Below, piece by piece: positions 18,776-30,689 of a stretch of 64,000 nt of DNA (positions within the stretch are counted from its first letter, which is position 1; every line of letters starts with the position of its first letter). Below the pieces are notes generated by a model. It saw nothing but the letters and a program-made list of their open reading frames with translations, searched no databases and was not told the origin of the DNA. Both the position numbers and the translations under genes were made by a program. The stretch lies in contig OZ023269.1 of assembly GCA_964006375.1 (NCBI GenBank), forward strand, positions 128,039,309-128,103,308. The letters are read 5' to 3'. This DNA is from Tillus elongatus (Eukaryota > Arthropoda > Insecta > Coleoptera > Cleridae).

Positions 18776-21382
18776 TTCCAATAAAAATTATTAAGCAATG
18801 TGCTGCTGAGCTTGCCGCGCCACTTACAAATATTTAAAATCCATGCATGTGTCTGGGAAAATTCCCTGACATATTGAACTGGCTGCAGTTGTTGCTATGT
18901 TGAAGGCGGCGGACACTAGCAATTTGAAGAGCTATCGTCCCATCTCAAAATTAAGCATGTATTCGAAAATCATAGTAAGGGCAGTACATAAAAGGATGGT
19001 TAAGTTTTTAAACGCTAATAATATAATATCACCATCACAGCACGGGTTTAGAAGTGATTATTCCACCGAAACTGCCCTTATCGATCTCAATTACATTGTG
19101 GTTACCTTATTTTTTGGCCTGTCTCGTGCCTTTGACACGGTAAATCCTTTTTTGTTGTTGTTAAGGAGCAGATGTGAGCGCTGGGGATAAGAGGCACTTG
19201 CAACGAGCTTCTGCTTTCGTATCTCACCAACAGACAGTTACTTGAAAAAGGGAATAATATTAATTCCCAAAGATATAATGTAAGTATTGGCACACCACAG
19301 GGAAGTGTCATTGGCCTACTTTTGTTTACACTCTATGTAAACGATTTGCCGCAATTTATACAAGACGGAAAAGTCTTTATGTACGCCGATGACACTTCTA
19401 TTGTTGTCTACGGCAAGACGGTGGAGGAAACTGAATTAAAATTAAAATCCATAGTACAGTCTTTTGATGAATGATGTTATACAAACCGATTAATTATAAA
19501 CTATGACAAGACTTTTTCTCTTGAAATGCATAACTGCCACAAAAGAGAGAGAATGTGCGACAGCACTATTTTGGTGGACGGAAATGCGGTGCAATTCAAA
19601 AAGGTGACCAAATTTTTGGATGTTAGAATTGACAGTAGCCTGTTATACATACACCAGATCGATCACGTGTGCAAGAAATTAAATTCCGCGTTTTAGGCAA
19701 TTTTGATGCTCAAAGATTCCTTAAGCTCCGATCATCTGCTGAACGTCTATTACGCGACTGTCTATTCACATCTGAGTTTTTTTCTCTCCCTCAGAGCTCG
19801 TCCGCTGCCTGGCGGCCCCGATAGCACTGCAACCTTTGGTTTATTGTGCATGCCCTTAGTTTTTTACTCCACCCACTCCAAAATCATTGTGCCTTGAACT
19901 AGCCTGCACAGCGATTGGTAGGGTGAAGTTTTATAATGCTCTGTCTCCGGTCTAGACTGACCATAGATCAGTTGTCTTCTGCGGTCCAGAGCTTTACACT
20001 CGCACACGATGTGCTGGGTTGATTCATCCCCCTCGCCGCAGAGTCTGCATGCCAGGTCCCCCACGAACCGCCCCACAGCTCTCTTTGAACTGGGTTCGTC
20101 AATTATTGACTTCACATGTCTGAGCTCTGGACAGTCTGCCCAGTACACCTTGTGTTGGTTTCTGACCCAGGACTTAATGGCTCCCCTGGCAGTGCTCTTT
20201 GTCACGTCCAGTGCCGGTTCTGGTCCCATATATGGTTCTGCTGACCCTCTCTTAGCGAGACTGTCAGCTTCTTCATTGCCTTTGACCCCCGAGTGATCCG
20301 GCACCCAGATGAGGGTGACCTCATTCTGCCCAGCCAGGTCGCTCGTCTCGTCTCGGCACTCACTCACCAGCCAGAAATTTACCCGTTGGCCACTTAATGC
20401 CTTAAGAGCTTTCTGACTGTCTGTGGCTATGAGGATCCGCTTGTTGGTGTAGCCCCTCCTCTTATTCTCCCGCACACAGTTCAGGATGGCATACATTTCG
20501 GCCTGAAAGACCGTTGCATGGACTCCGAGGGAAATACTATGACTTAACCTCGGTCCTTCTGAATAAACACCTGCCACCGTCCCACGTTCCCCGCCGGATC
20601 CGTCCGTGAACCAGACGAGCGAGTCCCGTGGTGTGCCCGGCGTCTCCTCCCTCCATGCCTCCCGGTCGGGGATTTCCACTGTAAAGTTGTTTTCCCTGCA
20701 GATTCGCGGGCTCGCGAAGTCTGACCTAATTTGAAGCATGGGCTCCTTCACGATCTCCTGAATTTTGCAGTGGCCCCTGAAGCCTTCACATCTAAGTTAC
20801 GGTATCGTTATCTAGGGCCAATCCTCGGGCTGCCATATAATATATGTGCTACAGAAACGAATACTGAGATTAATATACAATCTACCTTATGGGCACTCGT
20901 GTCGTGACATCTTTAAGCAAAATAACATTATGACGTTAACATCAGTAAACTTGTTCCATCTGTTAACTTATATTCATAAGAACAAGAGAAAATTTGTTAT
21001 CAACTCGCATTTTCATGGATACAACACTTAAGAAAACGATACTTTTCACCAGAATAAATGTCACAATTCTACTGTAAGAAGTCGCCTTGTTATGCAGGTT
21101 GCTTTTTGTACAACCAGCTGCCTTGTTCTCTGAGGGACACAAATTGTGCAAACAAGTTTAGAAAACAGCTGAAGGTGACTTTGATTAGTCATGTTTTTTT
21201 TTATGAAGCAGCACTGTAAACACATGTTTTCTGTTGTGATATTAAGCTCGTTATATTTTGGATTTTTGGGCACGTACCCTTGTGATAAATTGTGATACGT
21301 TTTTTTATCTTGTAAGCTTTATGACTTGTCTAATTTACAATAATTGTAACTAATGGACCAAATAAATATTATTATTATTATG
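18773..21382 (+). mobile_element. LINE family B, copy 1 (5'-truncated, interrupted)
   Basis: Starts mid-RT (VPIKIIKQCAAELAAPLT) and continues through YRPISKLSMYSKII, QHGFRSDYSTETALIDL, FFGLSRAFDTV, GTPQGSVI and MYADDTSIVVYGKTVEETE. It is then interrupted at 19779-20784 by another LINE and resumes at 20799 (VLQKRILRLIYNLPYGHSCR). It ends with a short (ATT)n tail at about 21365-21382 after a GGACCAAATAAAT motif. Stops and frameshifts are present. The YADD box is intact. Probably CR1/jockey-group; the fuller copy is at 53441-55615. Confidence 0.85.
19779..20784 (-). mobile_element. LINE with RNase H domain, 5'-truncated insertion (copy 2)
   Basis: Inserted in LINE B with a 14-bp target duplication (ttcacatctgagtt at 19765-19778 and ttcacatctaagtt at 20785-20798, one mismatch). 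The 3' end is marked by a T run on the + strand at its left edge. The - strand frame from 20751 to 19864 has 295 residues with an apparently complete RNase H set: WFTDGSGG (Asp), FQAEMYAI (Glu), IATDSQKAL (Asp), and WVPDHSGVKGNEEADS (His, Asp). A CRLCGEGDESTQHIVCEC zinc-knuckle follows. RT and endonuclease are absent through 5' truncation. This copy looks young because the frame is open. Confidence 0.9.
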
Positions 21383-21389
21383 TTTATAC

Positions 21390-21617
21390 ACGTGCGTGCG
21401 TGTTTTTGTTGTGTATGTGTGTGGATCAGACCAGTTTTCCCGGGAAAATTGTGTTTTTTTTTGGAACCAAATTTAGTACGCAGGTCTCTTTCACGAAACG
21501 TATACCATATACACCCAAATTCAGATCTCCAAGGTAACATATAAAAAAGTTGTAAGCATTTAATGAAATATTTTTATGAAAATTCGCGACCATAACGCAC
21601 TTGCTGCATACAGGCTT
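21390..21617 (+). mobile_element. Helentron-like 3' half
   Basis: Body text (CAGACCAGTTTTCCCGGGAA, then TCAGATCTCCAAGG) leads to the 3' module ACCATAACGCACTTGCTGC near 21590-21608. No (TA)n or 5' module. Confidence 0.6.
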
Positions 21618-21731
21618 TTATTTATAATTTCCACATATTTTTTTAACCAATCTCATAACGCTGGCAGCTAAATCCTCTATCTAATACAGATATTTCGGTT
21701 GCAAACATAAATACGCTGGAAAACCAAATTT

Positions 21732-21738
21732 AAAAAAA
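21732..21738 (-). terminator. Pol III terminator of tRNA-Ser
   Basis: Seven T on the - strand, about five bases beyond the tRNA 3' end. Confidence 0.8.
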
Positions 21739-21743
21739 GTACC

Positions 21744-21824
21744 GCTGCGGACAGGATTCGAACCTGTGCGGGCAGAGCCCAATGGATTTCAAGTCCATCT
21801 CCTTAACCGCTCGGACACCGCAGC
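21744..21824 (-). tRNA. tRNA-Ser(TGA)
   Basis: The reverse complement starts GCTGCGGTGTCCGAGCGG and ends CACAGGTTCGAATCCTGT plus CCGCAGC. It has a perfect 7-bp acceptor stem (GCTGCGG/CCGCAGC), a D arm with GGTTAAGG, an anticodon arm ATGGA-CTTGAAA-TCCAT with anticodon TGA (+ strand 21789-21791), a long class II variable arm as expected for serine, and a T arm with TTCGAAT. A run of T on the transcribed strand (A run at 21732-21738 on +) is a pol III terminator just downstream. CCA is not encoded. It looks functional and decodes UCA-type serine codons. Confidence 0.97.
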
Positions 21825-22383
21825 TTCGTAGTACAGGTTTGTCATACTCGCTACTTACCACCAGGTATCAAATATTAACGTAAATAATTCCTCAAACATA
21901 AATGTTAGTTAACACATAAGCCATTATTTTTATGAAACTTAGCAAATACCGTAATAATAAAAGTGTATTTTACGGACATTATCCTTTTTCATTTCAGTTT
22001 CATACAGTGCCGCATTCTCATTCTCACACGGGCCGGGCCGCTGGGTGTGTATGCAATCCACTATACGCCGCAGTATTGAGGCAGACATAGATAGATACCC
22101 TGTTAATTTCTCCCGTATACACTGCTACACAAAATTTGTATGCCTCTGTAAATTCAAAACAAACGTCAATTTAATGGAAAAAACTGCAGCATCTGGGACG
22201 ATAAAGCGTTACGCTTCTAAACACACACACAAAACTTACGCAACGTTTAGTGAAAACACAATAAAGGTGTGTTTTCTCAAGTTTTTCAACCTCCAAAATC
22301 AATTTATGTGGCATTTAATTTTATTTAATTTAATTTTATTCAAAAGTAGGTATTTTACATTTAACTACTGGTTAGATGAAGTC
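21825..22383. other. Spacer with a GC-rich patch
   Basis: Around 22020-22080 there is a GC-rich patch (CACGGGCCGGGCCGCTGGG). The open frame 22045-22470 has no recognisable similarity and crosses into a hAT end, so it is not called. No gene supported. Confidence 0.35.
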
Positions 22384-23380
22384 AAGGGCGTAGATAAGGG
22401 AGGAGTAATGGGGGTAATTACCCCCCCCCTAAGACCGAGGGATAAAAATTACTGTCGGATTTTTTTTTAAATGAGAAAATCTCGTTTTAAGTAAAACTGT
22501 TGAAAATTTTTTATGAATATGATTCTTAGACCTGCATTTTCGCAAATTTTTTTAAACTTTTAAAAGGAAATATGCTAAGAAATCAGTTCGTTATCTTTTA
22601 GATCTGCTAAAAGAAAGAAGTATGAGCGCAGATAGATGCTTCACGAGATTGTATGAAGAAATTGACAAACTGCGCAATGAGTTAAATTATTTCCATAAGG
22701 TTTCCTCGTATAAACACTATAGACAGAGACGTCTTACTAAAGTTTTAACCATACTAACGTTCAAAGGGAAACCCCCCAGAGATATTATGACACTGGCATT
22801 TTCATTTCTCTATTAAAGTACATCATGGAAGATCTCAAGTTTCCCTTTAGCACTAAAAAAATGTTTTGCCTAAAAATTAAAATATCATTCCTGCAGTTAT
22901 AATAGAAAAAATGACGACAACATTTCATCTTCAGAAGCAAATGTATCCAAATATTTGCTAGAATAGGAAAATAATAATAAGAGTCCAGATTTTGTACGAG
23001 TTACGTTGGATTCGGATTCTGGTACAGCTGAATTTTTGTGTTAGAAAATAGAACAACAGCTCTCCAGGTGCTTGTCGAAGTTGTTGAAACTCTCAAATTA
23101 TCCAAAAAAGAAGTATTTCGTGACATAGGTACATCTCGCACTGAGATTTTTTGCAGGTTTGCCTACCAGTGTGGAATCTGCAGAAAAGTATTTTTCCGCG
23201 TTAAGAACGTTTAAAATTTGGTTCAGCTTAACAATGGGACAACAGAGGTTATATGGACTAGCCTTCATGCATGAGGATCAGAGCATTCCCACAAATTACG
23301 AAAAGGTTTTGGAGCGATTTGGGAAACAAAAAAAAAGAGAACCCTGGCATTACTCTGATTTCAAGTTTGATTTTTAAATT
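22384..23380 (+). mobile_element. hAT element remnant (5' end to transposase C-terminus)
   Basis: The left edge CAAGGGCGTAGATAAGGG resembles hAT terminal repeats of the ZMYM1-like group and the ends at 61623. At 23155-23377 a frame encodes LPTSVESAEKYFSALRTFK and LTMGQQRLYGLAF, the hAT C-terminal dimerisation domain (canonical form: SxxSAERxFSxLKxIK, then MxxxRLxxLxLL). The frame at 22622-22816 lies in the expected internal position but is not recognisable on its own. The right terminal repeat is lost at the Helentron-like insertion starting near 23387. Confidence 0.65.
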
Positions 23381-23386
23381 GTTTTT

Positions 23387-23736
23387 AGTGAATATTCGTA
23401 GGAAAATTTCACACTATAACTCAAAAATGCAATGGTCCGATTTTGATAAAATTTGGCAGGTACCTTCCTTTTGTAAGTGGGTTGGATAAGTTCGTTATCT
23501 AGAAAAATTGGATCAGGTTTTCCATTTTGGGTTTTCATTCGAACATTTTTTTATTTCCGAAAATAATAGACCTATGGTAACCAAATTTGTAAGGTAGGTT
23601 TATGTTATAAACATTAAATTATATACAAAACAGATCTATATGTTACAAAAAAAGTTATAAGCATTTAATAAAAAACGTTTGGTGCAGATCATTTCCATGA
23701 AAATTCACTACCATAACACACTTGGTGCGTCCAGAC
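23387..23736 (+). mobile_element. Helentron-like element without (TA)n
   Basis: A 5' AGTGAATATTCGTAGG, a body from CACTATAACTC, and a 3' module ACCATAACACACTTGGTGCG and TCCAGAC. About 350 bp. The TA core and the segment before it are deleted. Confidence 0.7.
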
Positions 23737-24405
23737 TTTTCTTTTCCAATGTGGGAAATATTTCATTTTGTTTTTTTATCAATATTTTTTGCAATTTTTT
23801 GTTCAATTATTTTAATTCAATACAATGTTTAGCCTTTGTATTTGTAATTTTCTTTACCTTGTATTTTTGGAATACCTTCCCCAAGAAAAAACCTATATAT
23901 GCCTTTGTATGAAGTTTGAATAAGCACTAATAGGTACGCACACACCTCAGAAAGCCTAATTGACCACAACATATTTTAAGACCAAACGATCATTTCATCA
24001 GTGATGATAGTTTCATTAGAAGATCAATAACAGTGTTTTATTTATCTCGCTAACTTCTTTGTGTATAAAAATTTGTTGGGTACTCCAAAAAGTATTGACA
24101 CTACATCACCATGTTTAAATAAAGTTCAATATCGATGAACCACAAATTTCAATAAAGGGAAGTAACAAAACCTACAAAGTTTTTTAGTCACAATCCGAAA
24201 AATAGCATTTTTGATCCGTTATTATTTACTTAACTCCATCAAAGTGCTATTTCATTCCGTTATATATTAAATATCAATATGATCAAAAATTGAATGCAAA
24301 TAACTTTGAAACAACATAATCTTCCATGTAGACTACAATAATTCGCTAAAACAAAAAAAAATCTGCAGGTTGAAATACATTAGATTTTGCTATCAACAAA
24401 TAATA

Positions 24406-24408
<3 letters not shown>
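23737..24408. other. Spacer with a diverged Penelope LTR trace
   Basis: Near 23940-24030 the reverse complement (CACTGATGAAATGATCGTTT, TATGTTGTGGTCAATTAGG) resembles the Penelope LTR copies. The rest is AT-rich without recognisable content. Confidence 0.4.

Positions 24409-24494
<86 letters not shown>
24409..24494. repeat. (TA)n microsatellite
   Basis: About 86 bp of TA dinucleotides. Confidence 0.9.
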
Positions 24495-24501
<7 letters not shown>

Positions 24502-25095
24502 ATTTAGCCCCACCCTTGACTAAAAGAATGATATCTGCCCATCTGCCCACGCAATAAGATCCTCCCTTAAGTAACCAGAGAATTATTTGACCGGGCCACG
24601 CCCTCTAAATATAGCTCTGATATTCAGAAAGGCGTTTGAAAATGGACTTTAATTAGAACCTGAACACATATTGTATTGTATTTTGTTTCTTTAACCTTGG
24701 TCTAATATTTCCGCGACTATGGCCACCGATGCCAAGGAGCGTCATCATCCTGGAAGTTTTGCTGAACCCCTCCCTTTTTGTAAGGAGGGTAAGGATCTTT
24801 AGCATGCCCAATTTCCAACATCGCATCGTGTGTACCAAAATTCAGATCTCTATCTTAAAAGACTAAAAAGTTAGAGATAAATTAATTTTTAATTAATTAA
24901 ATCTGATTCAAGAAAGTTAAAACGTCAAAATTGATTGAGTACGAATGGGAGTATAAAATACTACAAGAAATGACTAACAGGCTCCTAGATATGTGTCTAA
25001 GTCGTTATTTTCCTTGATTTCGTTAAAATCTATAGTACATCGAAATGGTTTCGTATAAATTTAAAAACATTGAACAAATGTATTACGGGATATAG
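24495..25095. other. Unassigned spacer
   Basis: A moderately GC patch at 24520-24830 is open on the - strand (24838-24653) but shows no family resemblance. No feature supported. Confidence 0.3.
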
Positions 25096-25099
25096 CTGC

Positions 25100-25890
<791 letters not shown>

Positions 25891-25896
25891 AATTTC

Positions 25897-26548
25897 TAGC
25901 TAATTTTCGTAGAAAAAATTCTAATGAGGAGACCGCGGCTTTTGAATTCTAAAAAGATGTCTTCAAATGATCCCAAACTAGGCTCCCTAGAATCCATATC
26001 CGGGTTTACTTTCTGTTTACATATATACAGAGTGACGCATTTCTACGGTAAGGCTCAATATAATTGTTATTATGCAAGATACGAGAAAAAATTGTATACC
26101 TTACCTATAGGGTGTTTTGAGCTGCATCTTATAAAATTACTTTGACAACCACAAGGTGGCCCATAAGTCGTTGGTGATACCTAATTTTTTTAACATTCCT
26201 TATTGCATTTTTCATCTAAATATAATGCATGTTTGTAAAAAAAAATCGAGACGCAGTAAGTGCGTTTTAATAGCGAATTTTCATTAAACACTTCAAAATT
26301 CAATAATGCAATTTGCTGTTAACCTAAGGTTCGTCAGCTAGGAAACGAGTTTTCTTGGAAACGTTTTAAGTTTATTTTCGGAAAATTTTTGTACATTTTC
26401 AAACAAGTTATGTTGGTAAAATATGGTACATTTTTCCTACTATATACCGGTGACCAAATTGTTTCCTGCTTGTATTAAAGAGACATATTTGCTATTAAAA
26501 ACATTTTAATGAAAATTCACTTCCATAACGCACTTGCTGCGTCCAGAG
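25897..26548 (+). mobile_element. Helentron-like variant element
   Basis: A 5' module variant (CTAATTTTCGTAG, TTCTAATGAGGAG) and the segment ATCCATATCCGGGTTTAC, then a body shared with 47725-47900 (GGCTCAATATAATTGTTATT, GGTGTTTTGAGCTGCAT), then the double-3'-end unit 26250-26548 ending CTTGCTGCGTCCAGAG. The TA core is reduced to almost nothing (tacatatatacag). Confidence 0.7.
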
Positions 26549-26611
26549 TTTTTAAGAATCGATTCATCGCCTATACTTAAATCATCTTCTCTTTTATGAG
26601 CCAGTCCTTTT

Positions 26612-26741
26612 TAGTGAATTTTCGTAGAAAAAATTCACTAATGGGGAGATCCCGACTTTTGAATTTTGAAAAAATGTTTGCAAATGAGCGCGAACTAGGA
26701 CCCCTAGAACCCATATCCAGTGTCAGTTTCAATTTTTATAT

Positions 26742-26793
<52 letters not shown>

Positions 26794-27122
26794 GTGTCAC
26801 ACCGATAACTCAAAAAATAATGGGCCGATTTTGATAAAATTTGGCATGTACCTTTCTTTTGTAAGTGGCTTGGATAAGTTCCTTAGTCAGGAAAATCGAA
26901 CGAGGTTTTCCGGGAAAATTTTGAGTTTTCATTCGAAAAAAAATTTTATCTCAAAAAATAAAAAAGCTATGATAACCAAATTTTGTAAGTGTTACGATAT
27001 AAAAAGTAAACTATACACAAAAATTTAGATTTCTATGTTATAAGAAAAAAAAGTTATAATAAAATATTTGGTGCCAGATCATTTCTATGAAAATTCACTA
27101 CCATAACGCACTTGCTGCGTCT
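26612..27122 (+). mobile_element. Helentron/DINE-1-like element, reference-quality complete copy
   Basis: The cleanest short copy: a 5' hairpin (AGTGAATTTTCG ... AAAATTCACTAATGG), then ATCCCGACTTTTGAATTTTG, then GAGCGCGAACTAGGACCCCT. The (TA)n core is at about 26745-26791, followed by the body CACACCGATAACTC ... GGGCCGATTTTGATAA. The 3' subterminal repeat GAAAATTCACTACC leads to the hairpin ACGCACTTGCTGCGT. About 511 bp. No coding capacity. Subterminal inverted repeats, a central microsatellite and a 3' hairpin are the known hallmarks of DINE-1/Helentron-associated elements. Confidence 0.85.
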
Positions 27123-28030
27123 TTGAGTTTTTCGCCTTTACGGTGGCGATACTGCAGGACTCCCCCATAAATTCTAAATTTACGTAGGGTATCCAATATT
27201 TTCGGTTTACTTTCTTTCGTAGGGAATGGGTACTTAAATTTAACTTAAACTTGTTGCGGCAGTGTATATACATTGACATTAAAACATGTCCTGTGATTTT
27301 TTATTGCAATCTGTAAACAACATTGTAGCATTGTGTCCTGCTTGAATAATGTATGTAGAATCCATTCATAGCTATTTTAAGACTTATCTTATTTAAACTC
27401 ATTTTGGCAAATAAATTATGGTCAACAATGCCATTGTGTGCAATTTCGAATAGGATAGGAATTGCGATTTGCATAAAATTCTACGGAACTGTCAACCTCA
27501 TAATATAACCTTTGCTAATCCAATATCGCCAAACGTTTGACACAATGCACAAATAGGTGTATATTATGGAATCATTCTGTTAGGTCACGATCAGAAATAA
27601 ATCAAGTCGCTCTCCTATAAAAAACATTCATTACTTACGTTCCAATTACTGACTTCATTTGTTTCGTTAAAGGTATTATTTTGATGACATAATATTTTAC
27701 CTATTTAAGTGTGTAATTTCAATGACTAGATAGTAACAAATAGTCCAAGAGAACAAGTAAACATTTAAAAGCTAATAAATGATTAGTGAGAAAATTACCA
27801 GCGCTAAAAATTAAGGTAAATACAGATGTAGACTTTTTTCTGTAACCGGTTTCGTCATTTTACGGCATATTTACAAAAAATAAGCTACTCTAAAGCCAGA
27901 TAAAGTCTCTATATATGTGTTTAGTATGGAACGGTTTCACCAAGGGAGAGCAACAATTTATGGAAAATTATGGTCGCTTAAAAATATATAAAGTTTAAGA
28001 TAAACGCACCTGTATCAGAATTGACACTGG
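27123..28030. other. Unassigned AT-rich spacer
   Basis: No gene, terminal repeat or coding similarity recognised. Confidence 0.4.
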
Positions 28031-28034
28031 AGGT

Positions 28035-28125
28035 TTTAACGAAAAATCGCTAATTAGGAGATCCCGACTTAAAGAGTTACAAATCTTCTGCAAATGAGCG
28101 CGATATAGGACGCATATCCATGGTA
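28035..28125 (+). mobile_element. Helentron-like 5'-module fragment
   Basis: TAATTAGGAGATCCCGACTT followed by CTGCAAATGAGCGCGATATA. A short, diverged 5' end only. Confidence 0.6.
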
Positions 28126-28192
28126 AACAAGTTCTATATTAAAAATCTAGTGGCGTAAAATCATGTGACTTAGCTGGCCATTATAAACTATT

Positions 28193-29950
28193 TTTTATAT
28201 TTCAACAACACACCACGAGGGCTTACAGTCTAAATACTATCGTACCGTGTGTGTCGACAAGGAAGAAAGAGGAACCTTGTTAATTCTGGACTTAAAGGTT
28301 TGGAGGTTCGGAGGAGAAGGAAAAACATGTGCCGGCAAGGAATTCCACAAGTTGGAAGTCCTCGGGACAAAAGAGCAGGCATAACAAGATGTTCTATGTC
28401 TGGTGACCTGGACAGTAAAAGGGTGCATTAGCTCTGTTCCGCTGGTAGATCTGTTGGGGGCAGCAGGTGGAGGAACTATGGAAGAAAGCTCCTCTAAGCA
28501 GTGCCCGTGCAGATATCTATAAAAGAGAGAGAGAGGTCACCAACTGCACGTCGGTGGACAAGAGATGGCAGCCTTTGGGTGAGGGTAGTCACCGATGAGA
28601 CGTATAGCTCTCTTCTGAATGGAGTCCATGATAGCGAGTGTAGAAGCGGCAGCAGAACCCCAGATGTGGGAGCAGTATTCGAGGTTTGGCCTTATTTGTG
28701 AAGTATATAAGTTACAGAGATTAGCTGGTGAAAAGTCTTTGCGAGCCCGGAAGAGGAAACCTAATTTCTTAGCAGCCGCTTCTGCAATTGATATGACATG
28801 TTGGCGCCAATTGAGATTTCGATCCACAGAAATGCCAACAAGCGAAAAGGACTCATTACTTTGAATAACTTGGTTGTTCATTGTGATGGGTCTAGGGCTG
28901 GTGTATCTCTTATGAGATAGAAAGCAAGACTGAGATTTGGTGAAGTTGAATTGTACAAGATTTCTACTTCCCCAGTCTAATATTTTTTGGAGATCCACAG
29001 AGATAGAACCCTCCATGAGTCTGCGATTCTCATCTAATTGGGCTAAAGAGACAGGCTTAGAATATTGTATATTTGAGTGGAGGGTGCTGTCGTCCGCGTA
29101 ACTGTGAACTGGGTTGGATGTGCTAGAGAGGAGGTCATTGATGTGGAGAAGAAACAAAGTAGGGGCTAAAGCTGAACCTTGAGGGACTCCTGCATTAATT
29201 GGATACAGTTTAGAGGAATGGTCATCCACGACAACAGAAATGCTCCGGTTGCAGAGGAAATTTTCTGTCCAGGTACAACGTTTTGGTGGTAGGCCATAGG
29301 CTGGAAGTTTATTAAGCAGCGCTGCGTGCCAGACATGGTCAAATGCTTTGGATATGTCTAGAGCGACAATTTGGGATTCAGCGTGTAGTTTCATAGACTT
29401 GTTCCAAAAATGGGTGACAAAGGAAAGGAGGTCGGCAGTTGATCTGCGCTGACGGAATCCATACTGCCTGTCGTGGATTAGATTGTGTTTTTAAAGAAAT
29501 TTTAGTAATTCGGTGTTTATATACTTTTCCATCACTTTAGAGACAACTGAAAGGAGATAAATAGGCCTGTAGTTGATAGGAAGCGCTTTGGATCCTCTGG
29601 ACGGGTTGTACTCGACCAGTTTTCCAGTTAGTAGGGAATATGCCTCTGAAACAGACGAGTCAGGACAGGAACAGGTTCTAGTGCGCATTTTTTGAGAACA
29701 ATTGCTGGGATCTCGTCAAGGTCAGAGGCTCTCCTGGTATTAAGAGAAGAGAGCATCTTTCGTACCTTTTTAGTTTTGAAAATGATACCAGTCATTTTAT
29801 ACGCGACATTTGGGACTCTTGGTGGCTGAACATTTGAAGGTGGGTTGAGAGTAGAATTACCGGCGAACAGCGAGGCGAAAATTTCGCCTCGCCCGGGGCG
29901 GTAGAAACAATTTCATCCCCTGAAACAAGAGGAAACAAGAAAAGTTCGAC
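28193..29950 (-). mobile_element. LINE family A, copy 2
   Basis: The 3' end is complete: on the - strand, CGTGGTGTGTTGTTGAAATA then A-rich sequence at 28193. The main RT frame runs 29394-28537 (285 residues) with ALDISKAFDHVW, GVPQGSALAPTLF and an intact SYADDSTLH, then a thumb region. Upstream pieces lie in shifted frames (29688-29491 with INYRPIYLLS; 30082-29792 with LVSGDEIVST). The segment encoding the RT entry region has deletions, and the 5' end is truncated near 29950. No endonuclease. Confidence 0.85.
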
Positions 29951-30065
29951 ACCCGCAGGGAGCTGGAACTGCTGGGTGCAATTTAAATAATTAGACGTGA
30001 GCCACAATAAACCTAAGGTGGTGGTGGAATACCCACTCACAATAAAACTAATCGAATTTAATCTA

Positions 30066-30355
30066 CGGCCTCGGTGGTACAAGGGTAAGGACGCGTGCCT
30101 CTGAACCCAAGGGTCCTGGGTTCAACTCGCAGTCGTGGATTTCACTTTTTGAGTACATACTGTCAAATCAATATCAACCGAGGTTGTGGCATTGTGTTTG
30201 AGCAAGTTGAATGTCTGTACGTTCCGCGCCCCGGAGGGGGCAAAATCTGTCGGTCCCGTGTACCCTGCGATGTTGGGCACGTTAAGGGCCCCTACCCCCC
30301 TTACAGAAAGGCTTGATTTTAGCATCGTTAAACAAGTATACATTTTTGTTAACAA
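30066..30355 (+). mobile_element. tRNA-derived SINE
   Basis: The head is tRNA-like: GGCCTCGGTGGTACAAGGG provides an A-box-like region and GGGTTCAACTC at 30118-30128 a B box, about 40 nt apart. The body includes CCCCGGAGGGGGCAAAATCT and TTGGGCACGTTAAGGGCCCC (a common insect SINE body motif), ending in an A-rich tail (AACAAAATAAAAG) near 30350. It would be transcribed by pol III and moved by a partner LINE. The open frames here are chance. Confidence 0.7.
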
Positions 30356-30550
30356 AATAAAAGAGAGTAACATTTTAGTTTTCTTATATAGCAAGGACAG
30401 AAAATGAACGCTTCAATATAGAAAACACTAATCAATGAAAAAAGGAAGGCACTGGATGGGGCTGAAGATAAACGGATTAATTAAAGGAGCAAAATAACTA
30501 TATTTTGGTAGGTCAACATTTTAGCAATCAATGCCATTTTCAAAAGTTTT

Positions 30551-30672
30551 GATTACTCTACTTCGGATAAACTCATCAAAATTGTGACTTGCGCAAGCAC
30601 AAGTTTTGAACTTATTTTGTCATATGTTGTAATTTATAATTTGTCTCAATAAATAACATCTAATAATAATAA
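30551..30672 (+). mobile_element. Severely 5'-truncated retroposon with (TAA)n tail and target duplication
   Basis: A 122-bp segment ending CTCAATAAATAACATC(TAA)n is flanked by the direct 11-bp repeat TCAAAAGTTTT (30540-30550 and 30673-30683). Tail plus target duplication is the signature of target-primed reverse transcription. The source family was not identified. Confidence 0.7.
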
Positions 30673-30689
30673 TCAAAAGTTTTCTAGCG

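Noticed and set aside
22045..22470. 141-codon open frame across the GC patch
   Set aside because: No recognisable domain, and it runs into the hAT left end; no splice or promoter support.
24653..24838. - strand open frame with moderate GC
   Set aside because: Short, no family resemblance, no splice sites that fit a neighbouring gene.
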